From Branchiostoma floridae (Eukaryota > Chordata > Leptocardii > Amphioxiformes > Branchiostomatidae), in assembly GCF_000003815.2 (NCBI RefSeq), contig NC_049991.1, forward strand, positions 10,127,298-10,191,297: 64,000 bases of DNA. Direction: 5' to 3'. Positions 19,315 to 30,700 of the stretch are shown here, one piece after another. The notes below the pieces were generated by a model that was given only the letters and a program-made list of their open reading frames with translations, made no database searches and was not told the DNA's origin. The translations under genes and the position numbers were made by a program. Position 1 is the stretch's first letter; every line of letters begins with the position of its first letter.

Positions 19315-21465
19315 CTACAGTCTGTACAGCCAGTCAAACCATGACCCACTCACACTGTCCTGTGGTAGAGTGATGGCTGCGCAGGCTACCCCAGTCCATG
19401 CGTCGGGCAGTGGTTCCTCCTCTGTCCACTTGTTAGTGGTCGGGTCATAGCACTGGATGTACTTCAGTGCCCTGTAAGACCTGTGCTGGCAAGAGCTCCC
19501 TCCTACAAGGAAGATCCGTCCGTCTTTGATCGCTAAGCCTGGCTCTGCCTGTGGCTTGGGCATTGGTGCAACAACACTCCACTGTCCAGTCTCTGGACTG
19601 TAACATTCGGTTAGCAAGACGTCAGCATTGGCGTGGTCATCTCTCTCTGCACCGCCAAGCACGAATATCTTACCTCCCACAGTGGCCATCCTGTGGAACG
19701 CCCGAGCAATGGCCATGTCGGATTTGATTGTCCAGGTGTCGCTCTGCGGGTCGTAACACCTCAGGGCAGTGTTGTAGACCCAGTTACTGCCCCCTCCAGA
19801 CAGGTAGAGCTGTCCTTTGTGTGCCGTGCCTGCGTGCCCGTACAAGGGAATCCCAACTGATGCCATGTGGGACCACTCATCCTTGGTTGGATTGTAGCAC
19901 TCTGCCTTGTCATTCTCTCCCATCAAATTCCTCCCTCCGATGGCATAGAGTCTCCCATCCATGGCCTGTAGGTGGTAATCTGACCTACGGTGCCGCATGC
20001 ACTTAACCCTGAACCAGTCGTTCTTCTGAGGGTCGTACCTCCAGCCTGTCGCCACGGCAGACCGGAACCCTCGCACACCCTCCCCACCAATCAGATACAC
20101 GAAGTTGTTCAGGACGGCCACTCCCTGGTGCGTGATGGGCTCTTTTGTCGCTGTTAGATCACGCCACATCTTGGTGTTGGGGTCCAAGAACATGACGTCT
20201 GTTTGTTCGTCTTCTCTGTGCGCCAGTCCAGCCTTGCGGCCATTAAAACTGACCAGACAGTGGCATGTGGACCTAATATGTGTACGCTCAGTCAGCAGTA
20301 GTGGCTGTGCACTGGGGTGAGAATGATAGTTGTAAGCCTCAATCATGAGATCCTTGTACGGCAAACTGTTCTTGAAAATCTCCAAGTCCACTATCTCATT
20401 GAGATCAAATGTGGTCATCAGTGGGAATCTAACATGCTGTAACAACCGTCCTGTGTAAGCGATACGTGAAGACTCGTGCATGAGCCATCTGTAGACTGCC
20501 CAGAAGATGTCAATCTCAGCAGCACAGTTGAGCGCGTCGCTTTTGAGGACCTGAGCGAGCTGGTCAACCGAGAGCTCCAAGAAGTCAGCGTTCTTACAGA
20601 ATGCCTGAAAGTGTTCAAGGATGTAGCTATTCACAGCTGTTGTGACGTCGGTGAGATAGTACACACTGGCTAGTTGGTAGATATCCATACATGTGTCTGC
20701 AACAATGCTCGCTTTCAGGAATTCACTGCACACGTCTAGTACTGGTAACACTTGGAGCCTGCTGGCTACGTCTACAGTCTCCTCCAGGCTCTTCCACCTC
20801 AGTGCTATGTCTGACGTGTAGATGTACTCCACCATTTCCTTCAGACGTGTGTACGGCACGTCTTTCAGTTCTACTCTCCTCTCTGTGGCTTCCCTCATCC
20901 CGAGGGTGAACATCGCACGGAAGTAGTCGCTACACGCGGCCAGTACCACCCTGTGCGCCACGATCTCTCGATCCTCTACAACCAACGTGACATCGCACGA
21001 GCCCTTCTCTAACTGTAGAGTATGCAGATTGTGTAGGAGCCTTGTGGGGTAGGTCACGTCCACAAAATGGCGCACTTCCCTCTCCCAACCCATCTTATAC
21101 TCCATGCAACTGTTCAACAGATTACTCAGCTGAAACTGCCGCGCGACAGCAGTCACATCCTCGAAGTTCTCTTGCGTGATGTGTATCTCAGAGGTGTACA
21201 TGTAGTCCAGGACAGCTTTAACTGCCTTGGAAGACATGTCGGCTAAGACAACCTCCTCATCTTCTCCTCCTGACAATATGTTCTTGAAGTACCTGCTGCT
21301 GGCAGCCAGGAGGATCTTGTGAGCGGGGAGTCTGACGGAGTCGCACACCAGAGTCACGTCACAGAGAGTCTCCTCCTCACGCATGTCCTGTAGGGCCTGC
21401 AGGAGGGTGGTGGGGTGCTCCAGGGGGGAGGTGAAGGTCATACTCCTGATCCTCATGGGCTCCAT
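19315..21465 (-). CDS. kelch-like protein with tandem BTB domains, 716 aa
   Basis: The coding region is one uninterrupted exon. Order: first BTB (about residues 20-123, core CDVTLV, LPAHKILLAASSRYF), second BTB (about 140-245, core CDVTLVVEDREIVAHRVVLAA), BACK domain (about 250-350, LASVYYLTD region), then about six kelch repeats (about 420-705) with GG pairs such as VYLIGGEG, LYAIGGRN, IFVLGGAE and IFLVGGSS. BTB-BACK-kelch proteins are typically Cullin-3 ubiquitin ligase adaptors, with kelch recognising the substrate; usual length is about 570-640, and the excess is the extra BTB. A short residual 3-box-like stretch follows BTB1, which suggests internal duplication. The ATG (21463-21465) is preceded by a good acceptor at 21591-21592, so at least one 5' non-coding exon exists upstream. 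Orthology to a numbered KLHL is not assigned. Confidence 0.93.
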   Translation of the reverse strand: MEPMRIRSMTFTSPLEHPTTLLQALQDMREEETLCDVTLVCDSVRLPAHKILLAASSRYFKNILSGGEDEEVVLADMSSKAVKAVLDYMYTSEIHITQENFEDVTAVARQFQLSNLLNSCMEYKMGWEREVRHFVDVTYPTRLLHNLHTLQLEKGSCDVTLVVEDREIVAHRVVLAACSDYFRAMFTLGMREATERRVELKDVPYTRLKEMVEYIYTSDIALRWKSLEETVDVASRLQVLPVLDVCSEFLKASIVADTCMDIYQLASVYYLTDVTTAVNSYILEHFQAFCKNADFLELSVDQLAQVLKSDALNCAAEIDIFWAVYRWLMHESSRIAYTGRLLQHVRFPLMTTFDLNEIVDLEIFKNSLPYKDLMIEAYNYHSHPSAQPLLLTERTHIRSTCHCLVSFNGRKAGLAHREDEQTDVMFLDPNTKMWRDLTATKEPITHQGVAVLNNFVYLIGGEGVRGFRSAVATGWRYDPQKNDWFRVKCMRHRRSDYHLQAMDGRLYAIGGRNLMGENDKAECYNPTKDEWSHMASVGIPLYGHAGTAHKGQLYLSGGGSNWVYNTALRCYDPQSDTWTIKSDMAIARAFHRMATVGGKIFVLGGAERDDHANADVLLTECYSPETGQWSVVAPMPKPQAEPGLAIKDGRIFLVGGSSCQHRSYRALKYIQCYDPTTNKWTEEEPLPDAWTGVACAAITLPQDSVSGSWFDWLYRL

Positions 21466-21590
21466 GTTGGTTATATGTCTTCAGTTACTTCACTCATTCA
21501 GATGAAGGTTTAAATGTTGATACTTTTGTTGCATTCTGCTGCTTTCACTTGGTGGTCCTGCCTTCAGATATGGGCCCTCTCCATCAGGAT
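21466..21590 (-). other. 5' UTR part of the kelch coding exon, with splice acceptor
   Basis: On the minus strand TCTCTAACAG precedes ATCCTGATGG and would make an acceptor at the start of this exon. A candidate upstream exon at about 22250-22320 contains AAGATGGCCGAGAGG, a YY1-like housekeeping promoter motif, and a short upstream ORF. Neither boundary of that exon is certain. Confidence 0.45.
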
Positions 21591-22364
21591 CTGTTAGAGA
21601 CATTGAAAAACTAAGATAAGGAAGGAATCTTACAAATGTGCCAGTTCATGTATGGTTTGAAGTGTTCATTGTGCAGTGTGATGTTCTGTGGTTGAAGGTC
21701 TCTGCTGGCTATTCTTTATGTATAAGCTCAGATTCACAGTTTGAACTGAAAACGTGTGACTGGTGTGAGGTCTAGCTTATATGATAACACACAAATCAAT
21801 TTTCAATTAGTACTTCTATAACTCACCAGAATCTATCTAACTTAAAGTGTACACGTTTATAAAGACATCTGGATAAACAATATTCAAATACTGAATTCAA
21901 TCTCTGCTGGAGAAAAAACGGAGATTTACTTCCGGACGTTAAAATGTAACAGTTATCTCGTCTTCTGAAAGAGGACATAAAAGGATGTTCACGTATGTTA
22001 GTAAGAACTTAAGGATTATATGCTATGCACGACACAATGCTCTTGAACTTCAGTCCTGGCATGCATGGTATGTTGCAGCATACGCGTACTGTGCAAACAT
22101 ATCCAGACTCAAGGGGATTACTACGTTCCCAAACGTAAAGCGATACATATGACAGCCCAAACAAGATTATTTAGCAGCTACGGAACGTTATGTAAACCTC
22201 TTTCTGACGTAGGTAGTCCACAAATGTCACCTCTGCATGTTTGACAAAATATTTCTGCGATGTTCCCTCCTGGTTCTGTTCCTCTCGGCCATCTTGAAAT
22301 CACAACAAACAAGAGCGCCACACTTCGATGAATGAAAGTACTGCAGTGGCGATGACTGACACAC

Positions 22365-25300
22365 TTACTTACTTGATACTTGGTTAGGTCTCCTCAGCTT
22401 GGTGAGTGGCCTGCACCAAGGCGTTGACGTCTCTTTCGCACCATTCTGCGCCACTCCGGGCGGTCCTGGGCCATTGCTTCAACCTCGCGCACCCTCAGTC
22501 TGTTATTCCCTGTGATCAACTTCAAGTCTTCCATCACGCTGTTCAACCACGTCTGCCTGGGCCTTCCCCTTGACCTTTTGCCGTGATTAGGTGTCCACTC
22601 CAACAGCAGTCTTGGGAGCCTCTCCCTGGTCATTCTAAGGATGTGCCCCAACCATCTAAGCTTGCTGGCAGCCACAATCGCTTCAACACTTGTAGTCTCT
22701 GCTTGTTGCAGTATGTGTAAGTTGGTAACACGGTGGTACCATCTGATGCGAAGAATTCTCCTAAGGCACCTCTGGTGGAATACTTCCAGCCTTCTGCTCT
22801 GTGTCTTGGTGGTTACCCAGACTTCACTCCCATATGTAAGGATTGTGATGACTGCTGCTTCGTAGATACGGATCTTAGTTGACAGAAGAATGTTACTGTT
22901 ATTCCAAATCTTGCCAAGTTGAGCAAAGGCGCCAGCAGCTTTTTGGATACGCTTTGAGATTTCAGTGTCTAATGTTCCATCACTAGTGAATGTGGTCCCC
23001 AGGTAAGTAAAAGTGCTGACTTGTTCAACAGGATATCCTTCCACGTTAATGTTAAGAGTTCCTCCCTCAGTGTATGGTCTCTGTGTGGTGTTTTTGCCAA
23101 TTACCATGACCTGAGTCTTCTTGGCATTTGCCTTGAGTCCGGCTAGAGAACTGTTCTTACATAACAGGTCAGTAGTTTCCTGCAGGCCGGGTTTTGTGTT
23201 GTCCAGTAAGGCCATATCATCAGCATAGTCAGTATCCATGACCGATATCAATGGCTGTTGAGGAGTTTCCTGCATCAACACTGCACCTGCGCTGAGTCGT
23301 TTGTTTTGTTCCGTGAGGTAGGCTGCCAAGTTGATGCACACATTAAAAACTGGTGGACCCTGTATGTCGCCCTGGCCCGTTCCGGATTCAACATCGAACC
23401 AATTGGACTGCTCCCCATTCACTCTTACTGCGCTCACTGTCTTGTTGAAGAAAGCCTGTAAGACTCGAATGTACTTAGCAGGAAGGCCATAGAAAGAAAA
23501 GGCTTTCCAGATGAATTCTCGTTTGATACTGTCAAAAGCAGCCTTGAAGTCAATAAAGTTTATGTACAGTGGGATGTTATATTCAATACTTCTGTGGATG
23601 ATTGTTTGAAGAGAATAAATCTGGTCAATGCATGATCTGTTCTTCCGAAAGCCACACTGATTTTCCCTCAGCAGATTTTCCAGTCCCTTGTTGATGCGCC
23701 TCAGGATAACAATTTGGAAGAGCTTCGATGCTGTTGACCTGAGTGTTATCCCTCTGTTGTTCCCGCAGATTGTAGTGTCACCCTTCTTTGGCAGCACAAC
23801 GATTATACCCTTAGCCCAGTCCTCAGGGATAACCTCACCATACCAAACCTTGGCAAAAAGAGCTTCCAACGCCTTCGTTAATCCCATCGCACCGTACTTA
23901 AGTTGCTCGTTGGCTATTTCATCCACTCCCGGAGATTTGTGGTTTTTCAGTTTTTTAAGGGCATCCTGGATTTCTTCACCTGTTGGCGGACCATCATCAT
24001 CTCCAAGGTAGGTAAAACTGGGGACCCCTGGTATGCTATCTAGCTCAGTTAAATCAGTATCTTCCTGTTGCGGGTTCAATAACTCTGAGAAGTGTTCGGC
24101 CCACCGTTTCCGTTGAGCGTCGGGATCAGAAATCAACTTTCCAGACTTGTCTCTGACTGCCGAGGACTTCTTACTGCGTTTGTTTGACAAGATTTTGATC
24201 TTCTGCCAAACTTCTCGCTGATTTCCTTGTTTCGCTGCATCCTCTAGATCCGTGGCCACTCTAAGAGCCCAGTTATTATCATCAACTTTGCAACTTTTCT
24301 TCACCATTTTGTTTAACCGTGAGTATTCTGACTTGTTCACATCAGATGTTGGATCACGTCTTTTAACCTGAGCTCGCTTCATAATGAGTTCTTTTGTCTT
24401 CTGTGATAGGTGTTGCTGTCGTCTTTTCTTTGCACGGTCACCAAGCACTTCAGATGAGGCAGAGTGAACAACCACTTTAAACTTCTCCCATGTGTCCTCA
24501 ATGTGTTCATCTTCTACATACAAACATTCAAAACGATTCTTTAACTCGATGTTATACTCTGTGACCTTTGTTCCATCACGTAGATGTTCCAAAGCTGGAA
24601 AAGACCGTTGTGTAGCTTTCAGTTTGTCTACTGCTTTTAGTTTGACTCGGAGGTAGCCTCTTACCAAGTAGTGATCAGAACCAATATCAGCTCCTCTGCA
24701 GACTTTCACATCGAGTAAGGAGTGGCTCCACTTGGTGCTGATGCAGATATGATCAATCTGATTGACCGTACTGCCATCTGGAGATCTCCATGTCCCCTTG
24801 TGGATGTCCTTATGTTCAAACAGAGTTCCCCCAATTGTAAGCAGATTCAAGGCACAGAAATCAAGCAGACGTGTTCCGTTGTCGTTTGATTCACTATGCA
24901 GAGAGTGACGTCCAATAACTCCCCTCCTAGTTGTATGGTCAGATGTCACTTTACAATTAAAGTCTCCCAGGAGAATCTTGATATCGTGTCCAGGTAGATC
25001 AGCAAAGACGTCCGCTAGCTGTGTGTAGAACTTATCCTTGTCGTCCTCACCAGCTGCTTCCGTGGGGGCATATGCCACTATAACAGAAATGTTTATCTGC
25101 TGACTGTGCAGCCTCGCCGAGAGAATCCGTTCAGACACAGGTGAGTATGAAATGAGTGAGTTCCTGACCCTTTTAGACAACGTGAGACCAACCCCCTGTC
25201 GCCTGGTTCCATCAGAACGCCCAGAGAAAACCAAGAGCGAGCCATTGTCCAGCTTCTCAATTCCACTGCTTGGCATGTGTGTTTCAGTGACACCTAAAAG

Positions 25301-25766
25301 GTCTAGTTTGTAGTCATCAACCACTGATGCTAACTGGTAGAGCTTAGAGGAGTTGCTGACTAATGTTCGCACATTCCATGTGGCTATACACAAAGGTTTC
25401 TTCATATGATTATTAGGATGACATTTGTTATAGTTCACATCAACATGACTACTCCTAGGACGAATACAACATGTAGGGTGCGCCCGTTTCCTTCCCTTCA
25501 ACATGGTAGGGTCCTTTCGGCTTTGCCCACCACGCGTCATCCTGGTCCCAGTCGACCCAGAATTCCGCGGGACGCTTCGAGACGTTTTCTTCCTTGATGT
25601 TCCGGTAGCCATGAGTGTTCTACAGAGCGGGTAGCTGACCCACTGCTGTGGCCTTTTATCGACTTGTCTGGTCTAGATCCGTAGTGTTCTGTTGTGATGT
25701 AACGGCGGCACCTCGGGAAGGATGTGGCTCTTCACCACGCACTACGGTCTTGAGAAAAGACTGTAA
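22365..25766 (-). mobile_element. apparently full-length APE-type non-LTR retrotransposon
   Basis: The 3402-bp insertion is bounded by an 11-bp direct repeat GACTGACACAC at 22354-22364 and 25767-25777. On the minus strand it starts about 154 bases before the ORF ATG and ends about 29 bases after the stop with a short tandem tail AAGTAAGTAAGT. The single ORF combines endonuclease and reverse transcriptase. A long intact ORF, perfect target duplication and complete ends indicate a recent insertion. It lies just upstream of the candidate 5' exon of the kelch gene, in the same direction. The clade is uncertain: the tandem tail and single EN-RT ORF recall RTE-like elements. Confidence 0.9.
22394..25612 (-). 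CDS. LINE endonuclease / reverse transcriptase polyprotein, 1072 aa
   Basis: The N-terminal apurinic-type endonuclease spans about residues 75-320: TWNVRTL (about 79-84), the catalytic Glu in GVTETHM (110), YAPTE, GDFN (216-219), NQIDHI and the final SDH (312-314). The reverse transcriptase spans about 560-880: NFIDFKAAFDS with the first catalytic Asp, GTGQGDIQGPP (744 onward) and YADDM (796-800). The C-terminus has the LRWLGHILRM and KRSRGRPRQTW strings common in several LINE clades. No frameshift or stop interrupts it. No ORF1 with a nucleic-acid chaperone domain was found, though residues 1-70 are basic. Confidence 0.95.
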   Translation of the reverse strand: MATGTSRKKTSRSVPRNSGSTGTRMTRGGQSRKDPTMLKGRKRAHPTCCIRPRSSHVDVNYNKCHPNNHMKKPLCIATWNVRTLVSNSSKLYQLASVVDDYKLDLLGVTETHMPSSGIEKLDNGSLLVFSGRSDGTRRQGVGLTLSKRVRNSLISYSPVSERILSARLHSQQINISVIVAYAPTEAAGEDDKDKFYTQLADVFADLPGHDIKILLGDFNCKVTSDHTTRRGVIGRHSLHSESNDNGTRLLDFCALNLLTIGGTLFEHKDIHKGTWRSPDGSTVNQIDHICISTKWSHSLLDVKVCRGADIGSDHYLVRGYLRVKLKAVDKLKATQRSFPALEHLRDGTKVTEYNIELKNRFECLYVEDEHIEDTWEKFKVVVHSASSEVLGDRAKKRRQQHLSQKTKELIMKRAQVKRRDPTSDVNKSEYSRLNKMVKKSCKVDDNNWALRVATDLEDAAKQGNQREVWQKIKILSNKRSKKSSAVRDKSGKLISDPDAQRKRWAEHFSELLNPQQEDTDLTELDSIPGVPSFTYLGDDDGPPTGEEIQDALKKLKNHKSPGVDEIANEQLKYGAMGLTKALEALFAKVWYGEVIPEDWAKGIIVVLPKKGDTTICGNNRGITLRSTASKLFQIVILRRINKGLENLLRENQCGFRKNRSCIDQIYSLQTIIHRSIEYNIPLYINFIDFKAAFDSIKREFIWKAFSFYGLPAKYIRVLQAFFNKTVSAVRVNGEQSNWFDVESGTGQGDIQGPPVFNVCINLAAYLTEQNKRLSAGAVLMQETPQQPLISVMDTDYADDMALLDNTKPGLQETTDLLCKNSSLAGLKANAKKTQVMVIGKNTTQRPYTEGGTLNINVEGYPVEQVSTFTYLGTTFTSDGTLDTEISKRIQKAAGAFAQLGKIWNNSNILLSTKIRIYEAAVITILTYGSEVWVTTKTQSRRLEVFHQRCLRRILRIRWYHRVTNLHILQQAETTSVEAIVAASKLRWLGHILRMTRERLPRLLLEWTPNHGKRSRGRPRQTWLNSVMEDLKLITGNNRLRVREVEAMAQDRPEWRRMVRKRRQRLGAGHSPS

Positions 25767-25777
25767 GACTGACACAC

Positions 25778-27731
25778 AGTCTTACAAAATGCTGTCATAA
25801 TTGCCTACGTTAAACGGTATATGCAGCTGGGTGTATGTGTTTGGTACCCCCATGAAAATTAACGTAATGTTTTCGGTCTGAACAAGGAGACAAGGTTCTC
25901 TCGTCAGAATTTAGATTATTTACCCGTTGTCAATCAGTTCATGTATTTGATTTTGTTCACTTGCAATTAGCCCCATGGGCATGAATTTGCAATTAACATT
26001 CTTAAAACATTCTTCTTTATTTGAATATTGGACAGAGTGACAGGATGTGAGGAGGAAGATGGTGTAGCCGGAAACTGGCAGGCAAGATTGGAACTGAGTT
26101 GGTTTGGTCCGGGTCCAAAAGCAGGGAAATGCATAGATTTCATTTTATTTTATTTTGATTTATTTATTTTGCACATAAAGCAAATCAAAGGAAACTTGAA
26201 AACGTGCAGGGCGGAGAAAAAGCCATGTAGCTTGTACATGCTCTTCCCCCGTCAGAAATTACAAATCATAATACAATCTAACAACTCATAAAATGATACA
26301 AATTGAATACAATAGATACAATAAAAGAAACATTGACAATAAGGAATAAAACTCATGAGAACTCATCAAACGGTGGTATGAAATATCTTCTATTTCTTGT
26401 CGTGCACACTATAGATGCCACTTGCTTTGCTTTATTACAGTGCATTTTGAGTGGTAAAAGTCTTGTATCTGTTATTGCAGCAGATTACTGAGGGAACCGA
26501 TGAGAGGGTTGACGATGCGGAGACGGATAGTCTGATTGACATACAGGACACAAACATTTACACGGCTCAAAAGCGCAGTCATAAACGTACAGATCAAATT
26601 GCTTTATGGTAGTTGCTGAATAATATCATGGCGATCATTCGTAAATGTAGTATCTCACTGCGCTTTAATAGGGCACCGGTGCGGCACTGCGGGGTTCGAA
26701 ATATTACTCAACGAATTTCAGAGATAAAGAAGAAATTTTCTTACATTTGTGTATTTTGTTGTCTTCTAAGTCATGCTTTCACCAAATATCTAAACTTAAA
26801 AAAAAATCAGAAAATGACACAACGGTACCGGTGCCGCAGTGAATGAACCCAGCAGTGCCGCTCCGGTACCCCAAGTGCAGAGAGATACCTTAAGGCTTTC
26901 CATTCAGAAAAGCCAGAAATTGGGAATGTCCAGGTTTGGATTTGTTTACTTTATTTAAAAGAGGACTATGATGATACCCTTCGATACCCGCCTTAAAGTT
27001 AATCGGGTGGCATGTTGCAACTTAAAGTGTATGTAAGCACATGTGCAGATTTGTATACGTGCTCGAGTGCTGTCACACGCGGTACCAGTAAAAACACTAT
27101 CACTTAAAGCAGCCTAAAAGCTGGCAATGTGCACGTGATAGCGGCGTGCTCGAAACGTGGTGTAAGAACAAGGGGCGAAGGGAAATCTTCCACCTGTTGA
27201 GCAAGATATAGTAATGCACCAACCGAATGAAAACGACACTTGTATTAAATATTCATATGTACCGCACATCCCCTTTTTTACTGTTGGCGCGTAATCTACT
27301 ATTATATGGGATACCAAGAAACTGTCCGGCAACGGTCAACTTTTGTGGATTCATAGATTGCAAGGAAACATTCAAAGCACGTCTCATCATGATTGTCGAA
27401 TTTATTAGGTATAATCGTTATAAACAAAGAAAATACATGGTTACGTGCAAAACACGGTGTCCGCACCGGTTTTGTCGCACACTGCCACTGTTGTTTGCCT
27501 TCGGAAATACCCTGCATTAAATAGCTAAGTTCACATCGATTAAACACAAGTAATGGCACGCTTTCAGCTGTTCCACATAACAACGGGAAAAGCTCTGAGT
27601 GAGGTGATTATCTCTGCCATGTTTGCTTCCAGTATACATTATCAGCTTAGCCCATCATAATTCTAACAACCTAGGCATTTACAGGCCCAATACAGCGGTT
27701 CTTTTGTGATATTACACGAGAAAGGCCAGGG
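25778..27731. other. intergenic region between LINE and GPCR
   Basis: No gene was seen. It contains MITE copy 2 and an AT-rich string at 26140-26190 that may be a retroelement tail. Confidence 0.5.
26649..26889. mobile_element. TTAA-flanked MITE, copy 2
   Basis: Inverse-oriented relative of 1765-2008. The right end reads GTGCAGAGAGATACC followed by TTAA (26890-26893). The left end begins about TAGTATCTCACTGCGC and includes GCACCGGTGCGGCACTGC. The middle holds ACGAATTTCAGAGATAAAGAA, the complement of the motif in copies 1 and 3. The left target site is decayed. Confidence 0.72.
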
Positions 27732-27739
27732 CATAAAAA
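27732..27739 (+). promoter_or_regulatory. possible TATA-like element of the GPCR gene
   Basis: CATAAAAA lies about 60 bases upstream of the ATG at 27797. It is a plausible core promoter element only if transcription starts about 27760; no start-site evidence is available. Confidence 0.25.
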
Positions 27740-27796
27740 CCAAGGGGCACTTCTTGACAGGTTTCTGTCCGTCGCGGGCGCGAGACGGACTGAACC

Positions 27797-30700
27797 ATGG
27801 CGTTTTGGCCTTGTGGAAAAATTAACGCTTCCACCCCGCTGGACTATACCATACTGCCTATCAATGAGACCCTGGGATATATAGTGCAATTTTTAGCTCC
27901 ACAGCTGAATCAGGAAAAGAGCCTTCGTGCGAAGGACGTGGCGCTGCCGATATTCTGGGGTTTGATCGTCCTCCTCGGCGTGGTGGGAAATCTCTTGGTC
28001 ATCATCGTCATCCTAAAGGGCCGTCAGCTTCGCAGTACAACAAACGCCTTCATCTTAAACCTCAGTATCTCGGACTTTCTCTTCATCGTCTGCACCGTTC
28101 CGTTCACTCTCGTCATACAGTTAGACCAGACCTGGATATTCGGGGACGTGTGGTGCAAGGTGATGCACTACAGTACGTACGTCAGCTGTCTGCTCAGTAT
28201 CTACACCATGGTCGTCATGTCCATAGACAGGTACCTGGCCATAGTCTACCCGCTGTCGTCAGTGCGTTACCGACGCGTCAGGTACGCGGGGATGGTGGTG
28301 GGAGCGATGTGGCCCATCATGCTCGTCTCTATGATCCCGGTACTGCTCAGTGCCAAAGTTGAGGTGAGTGGATCTTTTGTAGCCTCTACCACAGGTCAAA
28401 TAGTAGAACTTGGCCACATAGGACAGAAAACACGCCAGAGGAGTTAGAAGCCCGAACAGTACAGTTTGCGAGGCTAAATCTTTTGTGCGTGTGCATGTCC
28501 GTACAGACATACAACTACACCGGTCTTCTTTTACACTGAAGACACCACTTTGTGTCATGTGTGGGGTACTGGTAGAGCATTCGCCTCGGAATCTGATGGT
28601 CCCGAGTTCGATAGCCCCCGATTTTGTGCCCTTGGGAAAGGCACTTTACACGATATGACGTTCATTTTACCCAGGTGTAAAAATGGGTACCTGACTTCGG
28701 TCGGGTAGGTAAAAGAAAATCCTACCTTTAACTTCTGTCTTTACATAGTACAATGTATGTGGCACCGGTAATGTTACGTTGAATGCAGTGCCACATTGTC
28801 CACGTCTGTCCAAAAGCAAATAGCAAAAAAATACCACTTTTCGTCATTGGGTACAACTTTGGTTCATTTTATGTCCAATCGAATTTTTCATAATTGCTGT
28901 TGAATGATAGTGGCCGAAATCCAATCTTAGTTCAAGCCAAAGCTCCATATAAGTCCATACATACACCAACATTCTACATACTAGTAAAGTTAGAGACCAA
29001 GTGTCTAACTTTTGTAACACAGATCCCAGTGGTCGGTTGTTGTTGTCGAATTTAGCCTACATATATGCCCATTTGGTTGGCCAAACAACAATGCCCAGAC
29101 AATGTAGATAACTTTATTGAACCAGGGTTGGTAACCTGGATATTCGGTGATAACATTTATCATGTTGTCCCTTATGGTCCATTTAACCTTTAGCAGACTG
29201 AAGTAGCCATTTGGATACCTAGTCTCCATAGTTACGGGGATAAGTAGCGGGTACAGGGTTAATGATCTTACAAACCGCTTTTGTAATGATATTGATGGGG
29301 AGCGCTTTTTTGGTCAGCGCTGTCGTGAATTTGATTTTTCAGTATATACAAGCTATGTTTGCTTGCAGGATTCCTTTTTTCTTTGTGCCTTCCTTTGTAT
29401 CTAATAAAAATTAATTTCGTACACATTGCACTGATTTTCAATGAGGTAAAACCTGTGTTAAAAACAATATTAATGCGTAATACTAACGTCACATTTCCAA
29501 ACCGGGGCCCGACCGGGCTGTTTAAATTGATGGTAACAAAAGTAGGAATGTATATGTAAAAATATACACAAGTAAGGCCCACGACTATTCGAATTCTGTT
29601 TACATCTTGTGTAGTTTGGTGTCCTTTATACCATACTTTAGTACGTTTCCGAAAGCTGCCTGGTCGGCCAGCACCGGTTAGGCTTAGGTCACATTTCCAA
29701 ACCGGGGTCCGGCCGAGCAGCTTTCGGGAACAAAAAGAATGATATAAAATACATCAAAATACACAAAATGTCAAAATAAGATACATGGGCATGATTTGTG
29801 TATATTTCTAGGCAAACACTCTAATTTTTCGTTTCTCAAAACATTCCGGCCGGGCCCCGGTTTGGAAATGTGAGAAGCCTTAAGGAATGTCACGTCGGAA
29901 TAAGGATAAGGTCCCATTTCCGAACCTTGGCCAGGCCGGGATGTTGAGCGGAAACTATAAATGAAACTTTTAACAAGGAAAATACACAAATTATGATTCT
30001 GACTATTTTTTTTGTTCTGAGTGTTTTGTTGCCTTTCTTATAATATTTTTCGTTTCCGAAAGCTACCCGGTCGGGTCCCGGGTTGGGAATTGGGACCTTG
30101 GCCTAAGGCAAAGTATAACGTTAAAAAAAAACTATTTTTCTAGGGAACAGACGCTTGCGATCTGTGGTACTTCGTCATCCCGGCCAGTAAGAACTGCCTG
30201 CTCTTCAACTCCGACGAGTTCGTCATCGTGTTCTTCGCGGTGGCCTACGCCCTGCCGCTGTTCGCCATCGTCGTGATGTACGCCCTGATGCTGAAGCGGG
30301 TGTGGACGCGCGTCGGGCTCGGCGTCATGAACGACACCAGCCGCAACAAGTCCAAGAGGAAGGTCACCAGGATGATCGTGGTCATAGTGGCGGTGTTCGG
30401 GCTGTGCTGGCTGCCACTTCAGGTGAGAAATAACAAATAAACAAACAAACAAATAAATACTGCGGGTGTAACATTTCATCTTTAATTAAGAATTACGTCA
30501 GGCAAAACTTGTGTTCCGGGTTACTTTAGTTAAATGTTTGATCGGTACGTAGGAATTTTTCTTCAGTAGATTAAATGAGATTTCATACTCTGTTGCCTTA
30601 ATTATTGGCGCTTGAACACCACTGCACAGTCCCTTAAGCCGGGCTCACACGTGCGTATATATTCAAGTCCGTTAGAGGCTCGTATGGAATTCTTTATGGA

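Noticed and set aside
22641..24011. Plus-strand frames across the LINE
   Set aside because: Antisense shadows of the reverse transcriptase ORF.
28364..28447. Read-through of GPCR exon 1 into intron 1
   Set aside because: A consensus donor GTGAGT at 28364 and a matching in-phase exon 2 at 30144 give the complete receptor.
28560..28620. tRNA gene on the plus strand
   Set aside because: No closing acceptor stem and degenerate B box; followed by a SINE body.
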